From assembly GCA_965229785.1 (NCBI GenBank), contig CBDDJS010000001.1, forward strand, positions 930,001 through 994,000: a DNA stretch of 64,000 bases. Direction: 5' to 3'. Under the pieces are notes generated by a model that did no database searches, was not told the DNA's origin, and was given only the letters and a program-made list of their open reading frames with translations. The stretch comes from JAWPMT01 sp965229785 (GTDB taxonomy: Bacteria > Bacteroidota > Bacteroidia > Cytophagales > Cyclobacteriaceae). This document shows, piece after piece, positions 8,848 to 17,431 of the stretch (the first letter of the stretch is position 1; the number at the start of each line of letters is the position of its first letter). The translations under genes and the position numbers were made by a program.

Positions 8848-9216
8848 ATGGCAACGATAAATTTGACAGCCCAGGACTTTAGAGAAAAAGTCTTCGACTA
8901 TACAACAGAAAAGGAATGGAAATTTAAAGGTGATAAGCCAGCGATCATTGATTTTTATGCGGATTGGTGTGGACCTTGTCAGATGGTAGCTCCGATCTTT
9001 GAAGAAATCTCCAATGAAAGAGATGATGTCGTCATTTATAAGGTAGATACGGAAGTAGAACAGGAGTTGTCCGCATTATTTCAGATCCGCAGCATCCCTA
9101 GCTTATTGTTCATCCCAACGGATCCGAACAAGAAACCAATGATGCAGAACGGAGCTCTTCCGAAACATGCTTTGGAAGATATCATTGACAAAGAGTTATT
9201 GACACCCGCGGAGTAA
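8848..9216 (+). CDS. trxA: Thioredoxin
   Basis: 122-residue cytoplasmic thioredoxin that reduces protein disulfides. The active site WCGPC is in FYADWCGPCQMVAPIF, and the cis-proline loop RSIPSLLF is present. No signal peptide is seen. The N-terminal 25 residues before the fold are slightly longer than in E. coli thioredoxin. It converges on the mutarotase-like gene, with four bases between the two stops. Confidence 0.93.
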   Translation: MATINLTAQDFREKVFDYTTEKEWKFKGDKPAIIDFYADWCGPCQMVAPIFEEISNERDDVVIYKVDTEVEQELSALFQIRSIPSLLFIPTDPNKKPMMQNGALPKHALEDIIDKELLTPAE

Positions 9217-9220
9217 AGCG

Positions 9221-10099
9221 TCATCTGCTGTTTACAAGATAGTCTCTCGACCAGAATATAGATTTTCCTGGTGCCACGTTGACCTGAAAGAATAACTCAG
9301 GGCTAACAACGTGGCCCCAACCCCAAAGATTAATGGCCTCTGTAGTGAAACTTCCGGTTTCTGAGAGGCTCATTTTTTGCTGAGTGTTTTCCAGGGTCCA
9401 TTGGGCCTCCACGGCCTCTCCACCGGATAGATTGCTAAAGAAAAAAGGTTGTTGAGGTTCACCAGAAAACTTAATTACCCTGTCACCTACGTTCACCAAC
9501 CGGTCTGGGTTAACCGTTTCTAGAAATGAGTTTGGTTTGATCTTAAAGGGCCAATGCAAGTGATAATCCTGGCCCATTGAAGCTCCGTTAAAAGCAAGGA
9601 AGTTATGCGTGTATTCATTGGTCTGAATCACTTTTTCACCTGAATTGGTCAGCTCGTAGCTAATCTGAAAACCTTCGTTATCAAGGCATATGATCTTTTT
9701 TAGCTCATAGGCATATCCATTGTAAGCTTCAGATCGGCAATTAATGGTTATTCGGTCTGTTTCAGCATGAACCTGAAATTGTGCTGGACGTATGTTGTGC
9801 AATCGGTTAAAGTTATATACTTCACTTTGTTTTTGTAACAGGCCTATGCCAATCTTGTGAAACCAGTCACCTACTTCTATTTCATCAAATCCTACGGGTC
9901 GATCGATGCCAAATTCATTGTATAAGCCAAGACCCTGATTGGGTGCTTTCGAATCCGGTAGTTCATGACTGGTCATGGTTACTCCCCTATAGATGAGTTT
10001 TACAATTTTGCCCGTCCAGTCAAATCTGGATAATCGGTAATTTTCATTTGGAAGATCAATGTGTAGGGCAACCTGGTCATTTTTAAGGATATGTGCCAT
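9221..10099 (-). CDS. Aldose 1-epimerase (mutarotase)-like protein
   Basis: 292-residue cytoplasmic protein of the galactose-mutarotase-like fold, mostly beta strands, with characteristic segments such as EYTHNFLAFNG (a His in the region where mutarotases place a catalytic His) and NLWGWGHVVSPELFFQV. It is a diverged member widespread in Bacteroidota; the sugar is unknown. It follows the lycopene cyclase gene by about 90 bases on the same strand, so both may be co-transcribed. The functional link to carotenoids is unclear and may not exist. Confidence 0.75.
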   Translation of the reverse strand: MAHILKNDQVALHIDLPNENYRLSRFDWTGKIVKLIYRGVTMTSHELPDSKAPNQGLGLYNEFGIDRPVGFDEIEVGDWFHKIGIGLLQKQSEVYNFNRLHNIRPAQFQVHAETDRITINCRSEAYNGYAYELKKIICLDNEGFQISYELTNSGEKVIQTNEYTHNFLAFNGASMGQDYHLHWPFKIKPNSFLETVNPDRLVNVGDRVIKFSGEPQQPFFFSNLSGGEAVEAQWTLENTQQKMSLSETGSFTTEAINLWGWGHVVSPELFFQVNVAPGKSIFWSRDYLVNSR

Positions 10100-10190
10100 G
10101 ATTTCGTAGATAATTGCAGACTGATCGCCAGTATGCGGTAAACAAGTATACTGCTCATCACAAGCAGTTTATACCTTTTGGCTTCAAAGC

Positions 10191-11366
10191 TTACCTTTTT
10201 ATAAGCTGCCTGATTCCAGAAGTCATAAAAGGAATAAGAGGAACACTGTTTCGGATAATAAACTCCTTCCAAAAACCACTTTTATTATCAAGGAATGCCA
10301 ATATAAGTTCAGGGTCTGTTTTTTGAAAAAGACTCGTGAAGATTGCTTCTCCTGTCATTTTTTCAGAAAGCAATACATCCAGTAAGGTGCGATCATACCA
10401 TTGGAACATCTTATCCCTGAAGGTTAAATTCACGTTAGGACTCTGATTATTTTTAAGGCGTTCAACAATGGCCTTAACATGACGTTGTACAAACTGAAAG
10501 GTGTATCCGGTACTGGCTTTGGTGTAGCCACCTGCGGTCCCTAGATTAATGATTCTGCTTTGATTGCCTATATGCTTTTGGAATTTAGCGAGAGACATAG
10601 GAATAACTCCGTATTCCTGATGCTCGATTTCATAATGTCCAAGGTTCAATTGTGAGGAAATGTAGTTTTCCAATTCTCTCTGATATTCCTGTTTTTCTAA
10701 GACCTCTGGCGTGAAAAGCGTATATTCTACCAAGGCCCGGGTCTCATCTAATGGGAGAACATACATGAAGGTAGTCCCGTGCTTTTGAGAAGGGCGAAAA
10801 TCCATTAAAGTGGCCTTGGACGGGTCAAAGACTGGTTCTGAAGTACTAATATTCCATCCCATAAAATGCTGCAACAGCGTGTTGTCTGTGGACATGCTGG
10901 GGTTGAAGATACTGGTGGAATTGAATAAATACGGGGCCGAGTACGTATGATTTTTCGTTTTAACTATTACCTGGTTGCTTCCCTCTGCAATATCTTCTAT
11001 CGCCTCATAAGTGAAGGTGATATTTGAAAATGATTGAGCATGTTCGAGCACATGTTGATAGAAATCTATGCCTCGAATCATTTTATACCGGTAATTCTTT
11101 AGGAGAAAAGTCTTCTCCAACGTAGGGGATATAAACCGAAGGGTATCCCAGCTTTTGGTAACCACAGGCTCAAAGACACTGTTCTCTGATTCCCAATAGC
11201 ACCAGGTACGATCATTTTGATCTTTTCTCACTTGATCCAAAACCAGGATCTGCTTCTTGTTCAACTGATCCTGTTGCAGGAGGTGATAAAGTAGGCTCAA
11301 TCCGGCCAGACCAGATCCGGCAATGATATAGTCGTAATTTTCTTGGATAGCGTCGGATTCGGTCAT
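10191..11366 (-). CDS. crtY: Lycopene beta-cyclase
   Basis: 391-residue FAD/NAD(P)-binding lycopene cyclase of the CrtY type that forms beta-ionone rings on lycopene, giving beta-carotene. The dinucleotide-binding motif GSGLAG with YDYIIAGSGLAGLSLLYHLL is near the N-terminus, followed by DRTWCYWE, and later the family block LGTAGGYTKASTGYTFQF. The other carotenoid genes (crtE, crtB, crtI, crtZ) are not in the window, so the cyclase is separated from them here. Two copies of the hairpin repeat lie in the gap upstream. Confidence 0.92.
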   Translation of the reverse strand: MTESDAIQENYDYIIAGSGLAGLSLLYHLLQQDQLNKKQILVLDQVRKDQNDRTWCYWESENSVFEPVVTKSWDTLRFISPTLEKTFLLKNYRYKMIRGIDFYQHVLEHAQSFSNITFTYEAIEDIAEGSNQVIVKTKNHTYSAPYLFNSTSIFNPSMSTDNTLLQHFMGWNISTSEPVFDPSKATLMDFRPSQKHGTTFMYVLPLDETRALVEYTLFTPEVLEKQEYQRELENYISSQLNLGHYEIEHQEYGVIPMSLAKFQKHIGNQSRIINLGTAGGYTKASTGYTFQFVQRHVKAIVERLKNNQSPNVNLTFRDKMFQWYDRTLLDVLLSEKMTGEAIFTSLFQKTDPELILAFLDNKSGFWKEFIIRNSVPLIPFMTSGIRQLIKR

Positions 11367-11569
11367 TTGGATTGAACGGATGTAACTGTAACACGCCAGC
11401 GTCTAAGGTGTTCAAAATAAATCAACAATCAAAAAACGACGGTAATTGCAGATTGGTTATTGAGCGTCAAAAAGGATCTGGTCATCGAAGAATCAATACC
11501 AATGATCGGATATCAATATCCAATTATCCAGACTGGCGTTGATATAATTACACGATAGGAATTACAATA

Positions 11570-11636
11570 ATTCTTCATTTGGTTTAGGTTAGGTTTTAAA
11601 AAAGCATCTCTTCCCAGGAGATGCTTTTTTGTTTTT
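11570..11636 (+). ncRNA. Putative small RNA / hairpin repeat, copy 5
   Basis: The most regular copy: stem AAAAAAGCATCTC pairs perfectly with GAGATGCTTTTTT (11618-11630) around loop TTCCCAG, then a T-rich tail. The upstream block GATATAATTACACGATAGG (11541-11559) is identical in copy 6 and is the best promoter candidate. Confidence 0.6.
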
Positions 11637-11857
11637 GCCCTGATGTGAAGCCAGAAAAGCCATCGGATCAATCTGTATTTTGGATCAAATCTGTAAATCT
11701 GGCGAGGAATGTAATTTCTTCATTGATCCCAATCGTCCTTTCTGTTAATCAACTTTAAATAGGTACCAATGATCGATCAATACAGGTCAACAATCGGATT
11801 TTAACACCTAATTGATCAATCTGGCGTTGATATAATTACACGATAGGAATTACAATA

Positions 11858-11924
11858 ATTCTTCATTTGGTTTAGGTTAGGTTTTTGAAAAAGCATCTCT
11901 TCCCAGGGGGTGCTTTTTTGTTTT
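11858..11924 (+). ncRNA. Putative small RNA / hairpin repeat, copy 6
   Basis: Stem AAAAAGCATCTC pairs with GGGGTGCTTTTTT using G-T wobbles; loop TTCCCAG. Identical to copy 5 in the promoter-like block and in the single-stranded 5' part. Located about 230 bases before the YHYH lipoprotein start. Confidence 0.6.
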
Positions 11925-12156
11925 ATTCTGATGTGAAGCCAGAAAATTAACGGATCAATCTGGATTTCTGGAGACCATCGTTACGACGCATCATTTGAAT
12001 AATAACATTAACTCCATAGGTTTCTGCTTGATCCAAATTCACTTTTCGTCTGTTTGTCAGTGACTTATAAAGGAATGGTTATCCTAAAGAGAAAAATCGG
12101 CATAGCCTGGCAACTGTTTGGTCTTCGTGTTACGTAATACGTGAAATCAATAATTT

Positions 12157-12942
12157 ATGAAGACCACTTTCAAATTTTTTATACTAGTAGTTGGTATGAT
12201 CTTGATTTCATGCAGCAGCTCAGATGATGGAACAAATGTGGCGGATGATGATGCTGGAAGTGCCTCTGCAGTAAGTACACCGACGGCTGCTTTTGATGAA
12301 TTCAATGCCAGTTCCGTAACGGTGGCTTTCGACGAGAATGAGGTCACCATTATGACGACAGCTTTACCAAACCATACTTCTCCTTACTGGAATAGCAATG
12401 AAGAGCTGTACATCGATCCGATCGTTGCGGTTGAAGAGAACATTTCTCCAGGCCTTATACAGGAAGGGAGTTATACGTTGACTGTTCCCGCTGCTCCTGA
12501 ATTGGCATCATCCAGTACAGCTACCGGACTCGGGGCGATTGGAATTTCGGTAACTGGTGTTCCCATTTACAATCAGTCTGAAGGACCTACAGACGTTACC
12601 GAAGGAACAGCCTCCGGATTCGATTGGGCGGGCGGTCACAATGGCCCCCAAGGTTATCACTATCACATTGAGGCGCGTGACGTGGGAGAGACTTCACCTT
12701 TGACCATAGATGACGACCGGTTATTAGGTATCATGTCAGATGGATTTTTGATCTATGGACGAAAGTGCAATTCCACCGGAGATTACCCGACAGATGGCGA
12801 TGCTTCCAATGGTCATGTCTCAATTACCCAACATGGAGATGAAGCATTCTATCACTATCATATCGTCAATGACATTTACCTGAACCAATATTACCTGTTG
12901 TTTGGGGTAGATCTTCAGGGAACACCAAATAGCATCATGTAG
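12157..12942 (+). CDS. YHYH-domain lipoprotein
   Basis: 261-residue lipoprotein with lipobox LISC (Cys19) and an Asp/Ser/Ala-rich linker. The YHYH domain is clear: FDWAGGHNGPQGYHYHIEA in the middle and EAFYHYHIVND near the end, with conserved His clusters that could bind metal. The family has no defined biochemical role; it is often found near SCO1-like or copper-related genes. Here it is first in a compact set with a MORN-type lipoprotein (six bases downstream) and an SCO1-like protein, so a periplasmic metal-handling role is inferred, not shown. Confidence 0.85.
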   Translation: MKTTFKFFILVVGMILISCSSSDDGTNVADDDAGSASAVSTPTAAFDEFNASSVTVAFDENEVTIMTTALPNHTSPYWNSNEELYIDPIVAVEENISPGLIQEGSYTLTVPAAPELASSSTATGLGAIGISVTGVPIYNQSEGPTDVTEGTASGFDWAGGHNGPQGYHYHIEARDVGETSPLTIDDDRLLGIMSDGFLIYGRKCNSTGDYPTDGDASNGHVSITQHGDEAFYHYHIVNDIYLNQYYLLFGVDLQGTPNSIM

Positions 12943-12948
12943 TAGTAG

Positions 12949-13569
12949 ATGAAGCTGATAACCGTCTTTTGCCTGGCTGTTCTACTATGGAGCTGTCAGT
13001 ATAATGCAGAACAAGTCGAGTCGACTGAAGAATCTTCTGAAATTACTAAAGTTCCTGAGGTGAATTGGCCTATTGAAGAAGTATTCTTTGACAGAAGTAA
13101 TAGCACATGGAAACATTTAGGTGATTCGAGCCTGGTGTCCGGTTATGTGACGGAATACTTCGCGGATGGAATATTGTTCCGACGAATGGGTTTAATTGAG
13201 GGCAAAAAAGAAGGGAAATTGTTGACTTTTTTCCCTGATGGACACCTTCGATTTGAAGAGTACTACCTGGCTAACAAACTTCATGGAACTGTCAGGAGAT
13301 GGTCATTGGAAAGTAGTTATCAGCTCATTGCCCTGTTGCGATACAAATCTGGTAAGCCTCATGGCGAACAGAAGAAATGGTATAATACCGGTGAATTGCA
13401 TAAGCTTCTGCATTTGAAAGAAGGCAGGGAAGAGGGCTTACAGCAGGCATTTAGAAAGAATGGCGCCCCATATGCCAATTACGAAGCAAAGAATGGTCGT
13501 GTCTTTGGACTTAAAAGAGCAAACCTGTGTTATGAGTTGGATAATGAACAAATCGTTTTTAATCAATAA
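12949..13569 (+). CDS. MORN-variant repeat lipoprotein
   Basis: 206-residue lipoprotein, lipobox LWSC (Cys16). The body has repeats of the YwqK/MORN-variant type, in which short beta-hairpins of the form G-x-L-x-x-F/Y-x-x-G-x-L follow each other: EYFADGILFRRMGLIEGKKEG, LTFFPDGHLRFEEYY, KKWYNTGELHKLLHLKEGREEG. Such repeats are usually scaffolds. The gene overlaps the SCO1-like start by 26 bases, so the three genes 12157-14206 are probably one operon. Confidence 0.8.
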   Translation: MKLITVFCLAVLLWSCQYNAEQVESTEESSEITKVPEVNWPIEEVFFDRSNSTWKHLGDSSLVSGYVTEYFADGILFRRMGLIEGKKEGKLLTFFPDGHLRFEEYYLANKLHGTVRRWSLESSYQLIALLRYKSGKPHGEQKKWYNTGELHKLLHLKEGREEGLQQAFRKNGAPYANYEAKNGRVFGLKRANLCYELDNEQIVFNQ

Positions 13570-14206
13570 CTTTTTGGCTCTGGCCATTTTGTTTTTGATA
13601 GTTGCTTGTTCTCCGGTGGAGGAGAGCACGAGTAGAGTAACAGAATTACCGTTCTATGAAGAAGCAACATTTACGCCCCAGTGGATCAGTGAAGGAGACG
13701 TAGCAGATGACTTTCATCGAATACCGGCATTTGATTTGATCAATCAGGCGGGAGATCGGATCACGGAACAACATTTGAATGACCGAGTGACGGTTGTGGA
13801 TTTTTTCTTTACTTCCTGTCCAGGTATTTGCCCGAAGATGACCAGCAATATGATGATGGTTCAAGAAGCATTTTTGGACTGGGATGGAGTGATGATCCTC
13901 TCACATTCCGTAACACCTGAATATGACAGTATTGCTGTATTAAAGGAATATGCGGATCTGAAGGGTATCCAAAAGGATAAATGGCATTTGTTGACGGGGG
14001 ATCGATCAATGATTTACGACCTTGGTCGAAATCACTACTTTATTGAGGAAGACCTGGGATTGGAAAAAGATCCCGAAGATTTCATACATACCGAGAATTT
14101 TGTGTTGATTGATCAGAATCGCAGGATCCGCGGCATTTATAATGGCTTGAATAAGACTTCAGTTCGCCAGTTGATTGCTGATGTGAAAACACTGTTGAAT
14201 ACCTAG
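13544..14206 (+). CDS. SCO1/SenC/PrrC-like lipoprotein
   Basis: 220-residue thioredoxin-fold protein of the SCO family, which delivers copper to the CuA site of cytochrome oxidase or serves as a thiol reductase. The copper-binding pair is present in SCPGICPKM (Cys92 and Cys96) and the distal His is H182 in FIHTENF. The ATG at 13544 is chosen because it gives a proper lipoprotein signal (LALAILFLIVAC, Cys22); the upstream in-frame extension reads through the preceding gene. It overlaps the MORN-type gene by 26 bases. Confidence 0.9.
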   Translation: MNKSFLINNFLALAILFLIVACSPVEESTSRVTELPFYEEATFTPQWISEGDVADDFHRIPAFDLINQAGDRITEQHLNDRVTVVDFFFTSCPGICPKMTSNMMMVQEAFLDWDGVMILSHSVTPEYDSIAVLKEYADLKGIQKDKWHLLTGDRSMIYDLGRNHYFIEEDLGLEKDPEDFIHTENFVLIDQNRRIRGIYNGLNKTSVRQLIADVKTLLNT

Positions 14207-14268
14207 CTGCTACGGCTGCATTTTAGAGGCATCATTCTGACTTTCGTGATAAGGAATTTTTGACATCC

Positions 14269-16920
14269 TTAAATTTTAATCAGTCTCATGTTATCCAACA
14301 TCGCTCGATTCACCTCGACGTTCATGTTATGATTCCAGTCTTCAAAATGAATCTTGATCTGATTGTTTCCGGCATTCAGATTCACTTGCTTTACATTGGA
14401 ATAACCCCAGTCGGACCATTCGTCTTGCCCACGCTGAGGAAGGACGATCACGCCTTCGTAGCGATCGTTCACTGTAAGGCTCCTTATAGCACATTTATTG
14501 TCTGTATTCCAACGACCTTCTCCATTAGAATAGCGGAAATCGATCAGGTAAGTGCCGGCCTCATTTACAGTCAGAGGTATGATCAATTCTCTATTTTGAT
14601 CGAGACTAAATTCGACAAAACCCTCTCCTGAGAAGTTTGAAAAAGGCAGGTCGGATTTCGGAGCGAATTGTTCTATTTCTACGATCCTGATGTCTGGGGC
14701 ATAAACCACCGGTGCACTGGCAAATCCTTCATTTTTATCTGCATCAATTGCACTGATCATGTAAGAACTGTACGAGTCACGCTCCAACTCATAAGAAGTA
14801 CCATGTATGGTTCTTAAGAATTGCCCATTTCGATACACCTTATATTCGAATGCCCCTGATACTGGGTCCCAGATAAGTTTGTCACCTTCAAGTTTGGCCA
14901 GTACTGTGGCAGGTGTAAATCGATTCGGCACCTTGTTAATTTTCTGCTCTGGGAAAGATCGATTATCCATTTGGATAGCTATATCATAGGTGCCTTTGGC
15001 GTTCGCGGGAATGAATGCCTGGTCTGCAGGTTGACCGTTGATGGTGACTGATCGATAGCCAAATCCATACCCTTCAATCGTGATGTTTATCACAGCATCC
15101 CGGTATTTGAAATTCGTTAAGCTTTTTGTGCCACCATAAGTTTCCGGGATCACTGGATTGAGGTTTAGCCCATTCGTTTGGAATTCCATTCCCATAAAGA
15201 CCCGATGCACCATAGCCAGGTTTCCTGCCATGCTCCAGAGCATGCGATGTGAATTGATCTCCGTACCCAGGAAGTCACCGGTTTCAGCAACCATGTTTTC
15301 ATAATTGGTCAGGAAAAGACCCGCAGCTCTATAAATAGCCGCCAGACCATGATTAAGTACTTTTTCATTGCCTGTTTTGGCGGCGGCCAGGTTCCAGTAT
15401 GCCTGGACAAATGGCCAGATACCATTGTTGTGATAGGGTGGAATATTCGGAATTTGCGGATAGATACAGGTAGCGCCGAATTCGGTCATAGGGGCATTGG
15501 AGACAATATCAGCAGTTAGGTTCTTATCGGTGACGTCAAACAGAATGGCTAATGCTTCTCCCAGCGTCTCGAATCGGGGAGATAAGATCATTTCAGGACG
15601 ACCATATAAAAATTGCCCGTGATAGCCTTTGTCATGACTCCACAAATGGGTGTCAATTCCAGATTTAATGGCTTCAGCGCGCGTTTCATATAATTCGAAT
15701 GGCTCCCCCAGGATCCTGGCCATCTCCACCAGAATTTCATGCGCCCTGAAGTGAACCACATTGGTCCCCAGGTTATGAGAAACATAGATGTCTCTATTGT
15801 CCATCCATTTGGGATAGGTTTGTTCTCGCCAATCCAGGAAGGATGATTCGCCGGAATACAGGCCTAATTCCGGATCGTAAATGGTTTTGAAATCATCTTC
15901 GAGGGTATTTTTGATCACTGGGTATACTTCTCTCAACCAGTCTTGATCTCCAGTTACTTTATAAATTTCCCAGGCTGCCAAACACCAGGTTGTACGGTCG
16001 GAGGAAACAGGCCAGGCACCTCCTGATCCTGTATCTTGCACAATTCGATCGCGCCGTACTTTTCTTCGCAGGCTGATCTTGGCCACTTCAGGTTCATGGT
16101 AAGCAAAAGCCAGGAAGATTGAATAGCTCACATCACGCGTCCAGACGCCACCCCATTTAGCTCCTGTCCTCAGCGTGCTATCGGGCTCGATATTTTTGAT
16201 GGCCTCTTCCAGAGAAAGGTTATATAACGCATCGACAATGGGTTGTTCGGATTTGTATTGGGGGCGGTTAGTAAGATCTTCTGTAGGCTTCCATGTTTTG
16301 TCCGAATAATCTGCCTCGTTGTAAGGATTCAAGGTTAGGGTGATCTGGTAAATGTTGGGATTTTCCGAAGGTTGTAATTTTAAGCCGGTCCCTTCCAGGT
16401 TGACAAAATCCCAGGTTAAAGGTTCAGAACCCCCCGCAATATAAAATCCCTTAAAATCCTCTTTGGCCACTTTGGATCCATCAGGTGCCAGATAATATCC
16501 GTTACTTTCAAACTGCTGTAAAACATTTGATACATCCACTTTGAAGGTATATTCAAAATTGGTAGGGAGGAATTCCACTTCCCTTTCTGGCGCATGGGAA
16601 GGAGGTTCTCCGAATTTCAATACTTGTGATTCATGCTCTTCTCCCACATATATCCAATGATTGATACCAACTGGTAACTCATTGTCTTTTTCGTTAATTG
16701 AAAATTTGAATGAGATCAATCGTGAATAGGTAGTACTTGCAGGACTCTTGTAATTGGAGGTGATATGAGTGGGAGAGAGGACTTGTGCCACATTGTCGCC
16801 TTGAACAACTTTGTCTTTGTAGAGTGTAAAGGATTCACCTTCATAAAGGGGTAATTCCTGATTTGACTGACAAGCAAACATGAGCAAAACCAATAAAGAA
16901 ACAAGCTTGAAATTCCGCAT
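14269..16920 (-). CDS. Six-hairpin glycosidase-like lipoprotein with C-terminal CBM-like domain
   Basis: 883-residue lipoprotein (lipobox MFAC, Cys17). The N-terminal about 200 residues look beta-rich. The central part (about 215-620) has the alpha/alpha-barrel pattern of six-hairpin glycosidases such as GH63, GH78, trehalase and glycogen-debranching C-domains: AKWGGVWTRDVSYSIFLAF, DRTTWCLAAWEIYK, NNGIWPFVQAYW. A short fibronectin-like stretch (YKVYRNGQFLRTI) and a jelly-roll domain resembling CBM6/35 (about 750-883) end the protein. The substrate is not evident. It converges with the SCO1-like gene and is monocistronic. Confidence 0.8.
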   Translation of the reverse strand: MRNFKLVSLLVLLMFACQSNQELPLYEGESFTLYKDKVVQGDNVAQVLSPTHITSNYKSPASTTYSRLISFKFSINEKDNELPVGINHWIYVGEEHESQVLKFGEPPSHAPEREVEFLPTNFEYTFKVDVSNVLQQFESNGYYLAPDGSKVAKEDFKGFYIAGGSEPLTWDFVNLEGTGLKLQPSENPNIYQITLTLNPYNEADYSDKTWKPTEDLTNRPQYKSEQPIVDALYNLSLEEAIKNIEPDSTLRTGAKWGGVWTRDVSYSIFLAFAYHEPEVAKISLRRKVRRDRIVQDTGSGGAWPVSSDRTTWCLAAWEIYKVTGDQDWLREVYPVIKNTLEDDFKTIYDPELGLYSGESSFLDWREQTYPKWMDNRDIYVSHNLGTNVVHFRAHEILVEMARILGEPFELYETRAEAIKSGIDTHLWSHDKGYHGQFLYGRPEMILSPRFETLGEALAILFDVTDKNLTADIVSNAPMTEFGATCIYPQIPNIPPYHNNGIWPFVQAYWNLAAAKTGNEKVLNHGLAAIYRAAGLFLTNYENMVAETGDFLGTEINSHRMLWSMAGNLAMVHRVFMGMEFQTNGLNLNPVIPETYGGTKSLTNFKYRDAVINITIEGYGFGYRSVTINGQPADQAFIPANAKGTYDIAIQMDNRSFPEQKINKVPNRFTPATVLAKLEGDKLIWDPVSGAFEYKVYRNGQFLRTIHGTSYELERDSYSSYMISAIDADKNEGFASAPVVYAPDIRIVEIEQFAPKSDLPFSNFSGEGFVEFSLDQNRELIIPLTVNEAGTYLIDFRYSNGEGRWNTDNKCAIRSLTVNDRYEGVIVLPQRGQDEWSDWGYSNVKQVNLNAGNNQIKIHFEDWNHNMNVEVNRAMLDNMRLIKI

Positions 16921-17122
16921 GATCGAATGAGTAGATTACTCCAAATTAATACAGAATTCGTATTTCCATGGCTAATTCAAGGACTTTGAAGCGGTTTTTA
17001 GTAAGTCATTGAAAAACAATCGTTTGCAACCTTTCCGTGCCGAATTTACTTCCTAAATGAAGTGGTGATCGGAACTGTTTTGACCTTCCGCGGATGAGTG
17101 AGTTCCGGCCCGGAATCTTATG

Positions 17123-17431
17123 TTAATTAGGCCTCCACTTCCTGAAAAATTTGAATGTTTTAGAGTAGTCTTCTCTAGGGCAAAAGGCGATGGCTACTTC
17201 CTGATCGTTCAGTGCCGATTCCGTCAGGATCACGTGTCGCTCGGACGCTGCTGCACGCTGAAATTCCTGTTCATTGACACGACAAACGACTTTCTTAAAA
17301 ATACCATTGATCCAGGTCTGCATATCAGCATACTTCTCAAACTTTTTGTAGCAAGCAAGAGAAGCATGTGCCGCAATCACCGGGGCAAATTCATCAGGGA
17401 CGGAATCCTTGATCAGTATGTACATTTTCAT
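17123..17431 (-). CDS. PTH2-like (peptidyl-tRNA hydrolase II superfamily) small protein
   Basis: 102-residue protein that resembles peptidyl-tRNA hydrolase 2 in its strand-helix order: KMYILIKDSVP, an AAHASLACYKKF helix that corresponds to the AHA segment of PTH2, then KKVVCRVNEQEF and EVAIAFCPRED. True PTH2 is mainly archaeal and eukaryotic; bacterial PTH2-like proteins of this length have no proven role. Its ATG overlaps the stop of the VOC-family gene (ATGA), so the pair is translationally coupled. Confidence 0.65.
   Translation of the reverse strand: MKMYILIKDSVPDEFAPVIAAHASLACYKKFEKYADMQTWINGIFKKVVCRVNEQEFQRAAASERHVILTESALNDQEVAIAFCPREDYSKTFKFFRKWRPN

Larger units (their letters stand above)
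11480..11960 (+). repeat. Tandem pair of the extended hairpin-repeat unit (288-base period)
   Basis: The core begins at 11570 and again at 11858. From GGCGTTGATATAATTAC through the hairpin and the following CTGATGTGAAGCCAGAAAA the two copies are nearly identical. GGATCAATCTG follows the core in both (11666 and 11952), so the repeated unit includes flanking modules on both sides. The high identity suggests recent duplication or homogenisation. Confidence 0.75.
11367..12156. other. Divergent intergenic region with tandem repeat copies 5 and 6
   Basis: 790 bases between the crtY and YHYH genes. It holds two tandem units of the hairpin repeat with a period of 288 bases, and no reading frame that I would support. 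Promoters for both divergent genes must be here. Confidence 0.6.

Noticed and set aside
2384..12156. Repeat copies as a CRISPR array
   Set aside because: The copies are kilobases apart with genes between them, far too long and irregular for CRISPR repeats and spacers, and no cas gene is present.
14260..14631. Plus-strand frame of 123 codons opposite the glycosidase-like gene
   Set aside because: Lies wholly antisense within a well-supported lipoprotein gene and shows no family resemblance.
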